This document shows positions 1-5,469 of a stretch of DNA of 5,469 nt, piece by piece (positions within the stretch are counted from its first letter, which is position 1; each line of letters opens with the position of its first letter). Origin of the DNA: Gemmatimonadaceae bacterium (lineage in GTDB: Bacteria; Gemmatimonadota; Gemmatimonadetes; Gemmatimonadales; Gemmatimonadaceae); the NCBI GenBank assembly GCA_019689955.1, contig JADGGM010000252.1, positions 1 through 5,469 of the forward strand, read 5' to 3'. Below the pieces are notes generated by a model. The model made no database searches, was not told where the DNA came from, and was given only the letters and a program-made list of their open reading frames with translations. The translations under genes and the position numbers were made by a program.

Positions 1-1
1 G

Positions 2-448
2 CCCTCGCCGCCCACCGTGGCCGCCGCGCCCGCCGCGGCCGAGCCGGCGCTCGACAGCGTCGACGGGCTGCACGAGATGTTCGCCGATCGCATCCCGTCG
101 CCGGCCGACGAGGATGCCGCGAGCACGCTCGCCGGGGCCTTCTCGGAGGAATACACCGCCCCGGCCGCCCCGATCACCGGGGAGCCCGCGCGTGCGGCGA
201 GCGATCCGCTCTCCCTGGACAACGTTTTTCGCGACGGGCGCCCGCGCACCCCGCCGCGCGCCACCGCGCAGAACGTGTCGTTCGACGAGTTCTTCTCGCG
301 CCGCGAGAGCGGGGAGATCGACCCCGGCGCCGAGACCGGGGGTGCGGACGGCGCTGCAGACGGCTCGGCGCACCCCGCGGCCGGAGACTCCGACGGCGAG
401 AAGGACCTCGAGCTGTTCCACGCATGGCTCGAAGGGTTGAAGAAGTAG
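2..448 (+). CDS. C-terminal part of an unrecognised protein with an acidic Ala/Pro-rich tail (5' end outside window)
   Basis: The frame is open from the first bases to a TAG at 446-448, giving 148 visible residues, and no stop lies upstream, so the gene almost certainly starts before the window. The in-frame GTG at 17 has no special support as a start. The visible part has no catalytic motif, signal peptide or membrane segment. It is rich in Ala, Pro, Gly, Asp and Glu and looks mostly disordered, with two more ordered-looking patches: VSFDEFF near residue 98 and the end DLELFHAWLEGLKK, which could be a short amphipathic helix. I vaguely associate such endings with tetratricopeptide-repeat proteins next to aroQ in Gemmatimonadota, but no repeat is visible here, so that is only a guess. 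Its stop overlaps the aroQ start by one base, which suggests co-transcription and translational coupling. Confidence 0.75.
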   Translation, partial: PSPPTVAAAPAAAEPALDSVDGLHEMFADRIPSPADEDAASTLAGAFSEEYTAPAAPITGEPARAASDPLSLDNVFRDGRPRTPPRATAQNVSFDEFFSRRESGEIDPGAETGGADGAADGSAHPAAGDSDGEKDLELFHAWLEGLKK

Positions 449-888
449 TGCGCATCGCCGTCCTGAACGGACCCAACCTCAATCTGCTCGGCACGCGCGA
501 ACCCGCGCTGTACGGGCGCCAGACGCTCGCTGACATCGAGGCGCGTCTGCGCGACGTGGCGCGCGAGCTGAACGTCGAGGTGGAGCTCGCGCAGGAGAAC
601 GGCGAAGGGGAGCTCGTGACGCGCATCCAGGCGCTGCGCGGGCGGGCCCAGGGCGCGCTCATCAATGCCGGCGCGTACAGCCACACGAGCCTCGCCATCC
701 GCGACGCCTTCGCCGCGGTCGACGTGCCGTACGTCGAAGTCCACCTCACCAACATCTTCGCGCGCGAACCCGAGCGCCGGCACTCCACGCTCGCCGGCGG
801 CGCCGTCGCCGTGATCTGCGGGTTCGGTGCGATCGGGTACGAGCTCGCGCTGCGCGGGCTCGTCGCCAAGCTCTCCGCGCGTGGTTGA
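448..888 (+). CDS. aroQ: Type II 3-dehydroquinate dehydratase
   Basis: Cytoplasmic enzyme of the shikimate pathway that dehydrates 3-dehydroquinate to 3-dehydroshikimate; type II enzymes are usually dodecamers of about 145-residue subunits. With the GTG start the protein is 146 aa, the normal length. Visible family motifs are NGPNLNLLGTREP at residues 7-19 (catalytic-loop Arg17), the catalytic Tyr22 in LYG, INAGAYSHTS at 72-81 (Asn73, His79), Asp86, VEVH with His99, and AREPERRHS with Arg106 and Arg110. The loop after His99 reads NIFAREP where many relatives have N(I/V)HAREE, a modest substitution. I chose GTG 448 because the protein then begins MRIAVLNGPN as in the family. The in-frame ATG at 424 would add eight residues inside the upstream gene. 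The GTG shares one base with the upstream TAG, which implies reinitiation. The 3' end overlaps the peptidase gene by 8 bases. Confidence 0.95.
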   Translation: MRIAVLNGPNLNLLGTREPALYGRQTLADIEARLRDVARELNVEVELAQENGEGELVTRIQALRGRAQGALINAGAYSHTSLAIRDAFAAVDVPYVEVHLTNIFAREPERRHSTLAGGAVAVICGFGAIGYELALRGLVAKLSARG

Positions 889-1969
889 CCGGCGCCCCGA
901 GCGCCTCGCCGCGCTCCGCGATGCGATGCGCGCCGCCCATCTGGGCGGACTCCTGCTCACCAACCTCCCGAACATCCGCTACCTCACCGGCTTCACCGGG
1001 TCGAGCGCGATCGCCTTCGTGACCGAGCGCGACCTCCTGCTCATCACCGACTTTCGCTACGCCACCCAGGTGCGCGAGGAGGTCGGCGCGCTGGCGCGCG
1101 TCTCGATCGAGGGGCAGAGCCTCTGGGCCGGGCTGTGGCGCATCCTCCCGGAGCTGGGGCCCGTGGATGTGGCCGGCTTCGAATCCGGGCACATCGTGCA
1201 CCGGGACTTCGAGCGCCTGACCACCGCGGGGGCGGGCTGGCACTGGCGCGCGACGAGCGACATCGTCGAGGGGCTCCGGGAGCGAAAGGACGACGACGAG
1301 ATCGCGCGCCTCGCCGCCGCCGCCGAGGTGGCCACGCGCGCGCTCGAGCGGACCGTCGCGTCGGTGCGCGCGGGGATGACGGAGCTCGAGGTCGCGGGGA
1401 CGCTGGAGCGTGCGCTGCGGCTGGAGGGGAGCACGGGCTTCCCCTTCGAGACCATCGTCGCCTCGGGGCCGCGCGCGGCGCTCCCGCACGCGCGTGCGGC
1501 GGAGCGGGCGATCGCGCCCGGCGACTTCCTTCTCCTCGACTTCGGCGCCATCGTCGACGGGTATTGCGCGGACATCACGCGCACCTTCGTCGTCGGGCGG
1601 GCGAGCGAGGAGCAGCGGGCGGTGTACGAGGTGGTTCGCGGGGCCAACGCCCGGGCGGCCGGCGCAGTCCAGCCCGGGATGACCGGGCGGGATGCCGACG
1701 CGCTCGCCCGGCGCTACATTGAGGAGCGCGGCTACGGGGAGGAGTTCGGCCACAGCCTCGGCCACGGGATCGGGCTCGAGGTGCACGAGGCCCCGCGCCT
1801 CGCCCGCACCGCCGACGCCGTGCTCCCGGAGCGCGCGGTGGTGACCATCGAGCCCGGGATCTACCGCGCTGGGTGGGGGGGCGTTCGCATCGAAGATGAC
1901 GTCGTGTTGTACCCCGATGGGCCCCGCATCTTGACCACGTTCCCGCGCGACCTGCTGGAGATCGGTTGA
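881..1969 (+). CDS. pepP: Xaa-Pro peptidase, M24 (creatinase/aminopeptidase P) family
   Basis: Predicted cytoplasmic dinuclear-metal peptidase that cleaves the bond before proline, either as an aminopeptidase P or as a dipeptidase. The product is 362 aa: a creatinase-type N-terminal domain (about 1-130, with LPNIRYLTGFTGSS) and an M24 pita-bread domain (about 140-355). All five metal ligands are seen: Asp220 and Asp231 (DFGAIVDGYCADITRT), His295 (GHGIGLEVHE), Glu324 (VVTIEPGIY) and Glu338 (GVRIEDD). His203 (LPHA) and His302 match substrate-site histidines of the family. The length is closer to Bacillus YqhT and to prolidase PepQ than to the longer E. coli PepP, so the symbol is a best fit and the dipeptidase alternative stays open. 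GTG 881 is preferred because it keeps the usual RLAALRDAM start helix. A GTG at 827 would overlap aroQ by 62 bases, and ATG 926 would cut the helix. No clear Shine-Dalgarno precedes it, so coupling to aroQ is likely. Confidence 0.9.
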   Translation: MVDRRPERLAALRDAMRAAHLGGLLLTNLPNIRYLTGFTGSSAIAFVTERDLLLITDFRYATQVREEVGALARVSIEGQSLWAGLWRILPELGPVDVAGFESGHIVHRDFERLTTAGAGWHWRATSDIVEGLRERKDDDEIARLAAAAEVATRALERTVASVRAGMTELEVAGTLERALRLEGSTGFPFETIVASGPRAALPHARAAERAIAPGDFLLLDFGAIVDGYCADITRTFVVGRASEEQRAVYEVVRGANARAAGAVQPGMTGRDADALARRYIEERGYGEEFGHSLGHGIGLEVHEAPRLARTADAVLPERAVVTIEPGIYRAGWGGVRIEDDVVLYPDGPRILTTFPRDLLEIG

Positions 1970-2002
1970 CCCCTGGTGGGAGAGCATTCTCGCACACGAC
2001 AT

Positions 2003-2512
2003 ATGATCGATTTACGCTACGTCAAGAAGCTGGTCGAGCTGCTCGATGGCTCCTCGGTGGACTCCATCGAGATCTCGTCCGACAAGGGGATGAAGATCCG
2101 CATCTCCAAGACCCCGCAGCAGCGCGGCGCCGTGCAGGTCGCCTCGCCGGTCTCGATACCGGCGATGATGCCCGCGCCCGTCGCCCCGCCGCGCCTCACG
2201 CCGGCGGACGGGGTGGTGGTGACCCCCGAGGCGCCGCCGGCCCCCGCGCCGGAGGTCCCGAAGACCAAGTTGCTCGAGGTCAAATCGCCGATGGTCGGGA
2301 CCTTCTACCGCTCCCCGGAGCCCGGCGCGACGCCGTACGTGAGCGAGGGGTCGCGGATCGAGAAGGGTCAGATTCTCTGCATCATCGAAGCGATGAAGAT
2401 CATGAACGAGATCGAGTCCGAGTACGCCGGCGTGGTGCGCGAGGTGCTCGTGAGCGACGCGCACCCGGTGGAGTACGGACAGGTCCTCTTCCGGATCGAG
2501 CCCAATGGCTAA
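2003..2512 (+). CDS. accB: Biotin carboxyl carrier protein of acetyl-CoA carboxylase
   Basis: Carries biotin between the carboxylase (AccC) and carboxyltransferase (AccA/AccD) parts of acetyl-CoA carboxylase, the step that makes malonyl-CoA for fatty acid synthesis. The product is 169 aa. The N-terminal part (about 1-37, MIDLRYVKKLVELLDGSS) is the family's oligomerisation segment. Residues about 48-88 form a Pro/Ala/Val-rich mobile linker, and 90-169 the biotinyl domain. The biotin site is EAMKIMNE with Lys132, 37 residues from the C-terminus as expected. The segment YRSPEPGATP (102-111) matches the protruding 'thumb' that marks acetyl-CoA carboxylase carriers as opposed to other biotinyl domains. 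ATG 2003 matches the family start. An in-frame GTG at 1976 would add nine unsupported residues. The purine run GGGAGAG at 1978-1984 is about 18 bases upstream, too far for a normal Shine-Dalgarno. Its stop overlaps pilT by 8 bases, and its partner accC lies one gene downstream. Confidence 0.95.
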   Translation: MIDLRYVKKLVELLDGSSVDSIEISSDKGMKIRISKTPQQRGAVQVASPVSIPAMMPAPVAPPRLTPADGVVVTPEAPPAPAPEVPKTKLLEVKSPMVGTFYRSPEPGATPYVSEGSRIEKGQILCIIEAMKIMNEIESEYAGVVREVLVSDAHPVEYGQVLFRIEPNG

Positions 2513-3716
2513 TCCCGCTGCCCCACCGACCCCGCAGGATGCGCCGCACGGCGGCGCGCCGAACGCCGGTGCACCGGCCGCCGGCGCTCCCTCTTCCGGT
2601 TTCAACTTCAAGGCCGTGTTGCAGCGCATGATCCAGCAGAACGGGTCGGACCTGCACCTCAAGGTGGGGCGGCCCCCGGTGCTGCGGATCAACGGCGAGC
2701 TCGAGGCGCTCGACCTCCCGCCGCTGCGCCCCGAGGAGCTCAAGGCGCTCGCCGAGCAGATCATGACGCCGAAGCAGGTGAAGGAGTTCGCCGAGCAGAA
2801 GGAAGCGGACTTCGCCATCGGCGTCCCGGGGATCGGGCGCTTCCGCGTGAACGTCTACCAACAGCGCGGGACGATCGCCTACGCGCTGCGCGCCGTGCCG
2901 TACCAGGTGAAGACGATCGCCGAGCTGATGCTCCCGCCGGTCGTCGAGCAGATCGCGCTGCGCCCGCGCGGGCTCGTGCTCGTGACCGGGATCACGGGGT
3001 CCGGGAAATCGACCGCGCTCGCGGCGATGATCCAGCACATCAACGAGCACCGCCACGCGAACATCATCACCGTGGAGGACCCGATCGAGTTCCTCCACCG
3101 CGACATCAATTCCAGCATCAACCAGCGCGAGGTCGGCGCAGACACCGGGAGCTTCGGCCAGGCGCTGCGCCGCGTGCTGCGGCAGGACCCCGACGTCATC
3201 CTGATCGGCGAGATCCGCGACCTGGAGACCCTGGAGGTCGCGCTCAAGGCGGCGGACACGGGGCACCTCGTCTTCTCGACGCTACACACGACCGATGCGT
3301 CGCAGACGATCAACCGCGTGATCTCGTTCTACGCGCCGCACCAGCAGGCCGAGGTGCGGTTCATGCTGGCCAGCGCGCTCGCCGCGGTGATCTCGCTCCG
3401 CCTCGTGCCGCGGTGCGACCGCCCCGGGCGCGTCCCCGCGTGCGAGATCCTCATCAACACCGCCGCGGTCCGCGACCAGATCCGCGACATGTCCAAGTCG
3501 CTCAACATCCCCGACCTCATTCGCGAGGGGACGGTCCAGTACGGCATGCAGAGCTTCGACCAATCGCTCATGCAGTGGTACACCAAGCGCATCATCTCGT
3601 ACGAGAGCGCGATGTTCTTCGCGTCGAACCCGAGCGAGTTCGCGCTCCGGGTGCAGGGGGTCGAGGGCTCGAGCGACACGACCTGGGACGGCTTCCAGCG
3701 GGACATCAGTGGCTGA
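2505..3716 (+). CDS. pilT: Type IV pilus retraction ATPase, PilT/PilU family
   Basis: Hexameric cytoplasmic motor at the base of type IV pili that powers pilus depolymerisation, giving twitching motility and DNA uptake in organisms that have the full machine. The product is 403 aa. Residues 1-32 are a Pro/Ala/Gly-rich extension not usual in PilT. A PAS-like N-terminal domain follows (about 33-135, GSDLHLKVGRPPVLRING), then the RecA-like ATPase. Visible motifs are Walker A GITGSGKST (162-170, Lys168), Asp box VEDPIEF (190-196), Walker B DVILIGEIRD (230-239, Glu236) and His box GHLVFSTLH (253-261, His254 and His261). The region of the PilT AIRNLIRE motif reads AVRDQIRD (321-328), and the later GMQSFDQSL (347-355) recalls PilU, so it may be a PilT-like paralogue and not the main retraction motor. 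About 20 polar residues extend the C-terminus. ATG 2505 lies within the end of accB, with a weak GGA about 9 bases upstream. No other pilus gene is in the window. Confidence 0.9.
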   Translation: MANPAAPPTPQDAPHGGAPNAGAPAAGAPSSGFNFKAVLQRMIQQNGSDLHLKVGRPPVLRINGELEALDLPPLRPEELKALAEQIMTPKQVKEFAEQKEADFAIGVPGIGRFRVNVYQQRGTIAYALRAVPYQVKTIAELMLPPVVEQIALRPRGLVLVTGITGSGKSTALAAMIQHINEHRHANIITVEDPIEFLHRDINSSINQREVGADTGSFGQALRRVLRQDPDVILIGEIRDLETLEVALKAADTGHLVFSTLHTTDASQTINRVISFYAPHQQAEVRFMLASALAAVISLRLVPRCDRPGRVPACEILINTAAVRDQIRDMSKSLNIPDLIREGTVQYGMQSFDQSLMQWYTKRIISYESAMFFASNPSEFALRVQGVEGSSDTTWDGFQRDISG

Positions 3717-3734
3717 GGGCGCGCCCGCGCTCTC
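3715..3734 (+). other. GC-rich inverted repeat (possible RNA hairpin) in the pilT-accC gap
   Basis: GAGGGCGC at 3715-3722 can pair with GCGCTCTC at 3727-3734 around the four-base loop GCCC, giving eight pairs with one G-U. The stem begins inside the pilT TGA stop. Its left arm and loop also form the perfect ten-base palindrome GGGCGCGCCC (3717-3726). No T-run follows, so it does not look like a Rho-independent terminator. It could slow ribosomes or nucleases between pilT and accC. At this G+C content such stems often arise by chance, so a function is not established. Confidence 0.3.
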
Positions 3735-3758
3735 GATGTTCGTCTCCTACCGCTTCGC

Positions 3759-5126
<1,368 letters not shown>

Positions 5127-5469
5127 ATGCGCATTGACGTGCTGTTCGGTCCGGCCACGGTGACGCCGGCGCTGGTCACCGGGCGTGTGGTCGTGGTGGT
5201 GGACGTGGGGCGTGCGTCGCCCACGATCGCGGCGGCGCTGGCCAACGGGGCGAAGAAGGTCGTCCCGGTGGAGAGCGCCGATGCGGCGATCATGCGCGCG
5301 AAGCAGTTCGACCGCTCCGAGGTGCGCCTCGCCGGCGAGCGCAAGATGCTCCCCATCCCCGGCTTCGACTTCGGCAACTCCCCGCGCGAGATGACGCGCG
5401 AGGCCGTCGAGGGGAAGACGGTCCTCATCACGACCACGAACGGGACCGCCGTGCTCGCCAACGTCCAGG
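5127..5469 (+). CDS. comB: 2-phosphosulfolactate phosphatase, ComB family (3' end outside window)
   Basis: The frame stays open from ATG 5127 to the window edge, giving 114 residues of a family usually about 240 aa long. ComB enzymes are Mg-dependent and hydrolyse (R)-2-phospho-3-sulfolactate to sulfolactate and phosphate. The step is known from coenzyme M synthesis in methanogens and from sulfolactate formation in Bacillus spores. Visible family-like features are a hydrophobic strand leading to VDVGRASPTIAAAL (25-38), ALANGAKKVVPVES (37-50), LAGERKMLPIPGFDFGNSP (68-86) and TTTNGTAVL (102-110). The segment commonly reads DVLRA(S/T)(S/T)T in relatives, so Gly28 and Pro32 look atypical. No partner gene for sulfolactate or coenzyme M synthesis (comA, comC) is in the window, so the in vivo substrate is open. 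The ATG directly follows the accC TAG and has a good AGGAG six bases upstream, so it is probably co-transcribed with accC. Confidence 0.85.
   Translation, partial: MRIDVLFGPATVTPALVTGRVVVVVDVGRASPTIAAALANGAKKVVPVESADAAIMRAKQFDRSEVRLAGERKMLPIPGFDFGNSPREMTREAVEGKTVLITTTNGTAVLANVQ

Noticed and set aside
424..447. ATG 424 as the aroQ start
   Set aside because: It would add MARRVEEV before the conserved RIAVLNGPN and overlap the upstream gene by 25 bases, while GTG 448 gives the usual protein start and a one-base stop-start overlap.
1980..1991. Small inverted repeat GAGA-GCAT-TCTC in the peptidase-accB gap
   Set aside because: The stem has only four pairs and no T-run, as expected by chance.
746..2002. 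A 418-codon open frame on the - strand opposite the peptidase gene
   Set aside because: It is low-complexity Arg/Ala/Gly/Pro-rich protein opposite a gene with all M24 metal ligands intact, so it is another GC-driven shadow.
1976..2002. Upstream GTG start for accB at 1976
   Set aside because: The nine extra residues (GEHSRTRH-type) do not fit the family, whereas ATG 2003 gives the expected MIDLRYVKKL start.
1966..2007. Possible promoter for accB: TTGACC at 1966-1971 and TATGAT at 2002-2007
   Set aside because: The spacing is 30 bases in place of about 17, TTGACC is part of the peptidase stop, and TATGAT contains the accB start codon. The same TTGACC string also occurs at the aroQ stop.
2400..3266. 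A 288-codon open frame on the - strand opposite accB/pilT
   Set aside because: There are no recognisable motifs, and it lies opposite intact PilT ATPase motifs.

Overview
This is a GC-rich window (about 70% G+C by eye). Seven genes, five complete and two cut by the edges, all lie on the + strand and form one very compact run. In order they are: the C-terminal end of an unrecognised protein, type II 3-dehydroquinase (aroQ), an M24-family Xaa-Pro peptidase (pepP-like), the biotin carrier subunit of acetyl-CoA carboxylase (accB), a pilus-retraction ATPase (pilT), biotin carboxylase (accC), and the first 114 residues of a 2-phosphosulfolactate phosphatase (comB). Base composition, the gene order and the weakness of Shine-Dalgarno sequences suggest Gemmatimonadota (a relative of Gemmatimonas). 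That assignment comes from memory of such gene neighbourhoods and was not checked by a search.

Layout. Bases 2-448 hold a partial acidic, Ala/Pro-rich tail. Its TAG stop shares one base with the GTG start of aroQ (448-888). aroQ overlaps the peptidase gene (881-1969) by 8 bases. A 33-base gap leads to accB (2003-2512), which overlaps pilT (2505-3716) by 8 bases. A 42-base gap holding a GC hairpin leads to accC (3759-5126). accC abuts comB (from 5127) with no gap and the window ends inside comB. There is no intergenic stretch over 45 bases, no convincing promoter or Rho-independent terminator, and no RNA gene, mobile element, repeat array or CRISPR.

How the genes fit together. AccB and AccC make the first half-reaction of acetyl-CoA carboxylase: AccC carboxylates the biotin on AccB, which feeds malonyl-CoA and fatty acid synthesis. 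AroQ makes 3-dehydroshikimate for aromatic amino acids, and the peptidase handles Xaa-Pro peptides. The order aroQ - peptidase - efp - accB - accC is familiar from other bacteria such as Bacillus. This window looks like a variant in which efp is missing, pilT sits between accB and accC, and comB follows accC. The genes are ordinary, well-known families. I see no sign of a wholly new system; the unusual parts are the arrangement, the pilT insertion and the comB neighbour.
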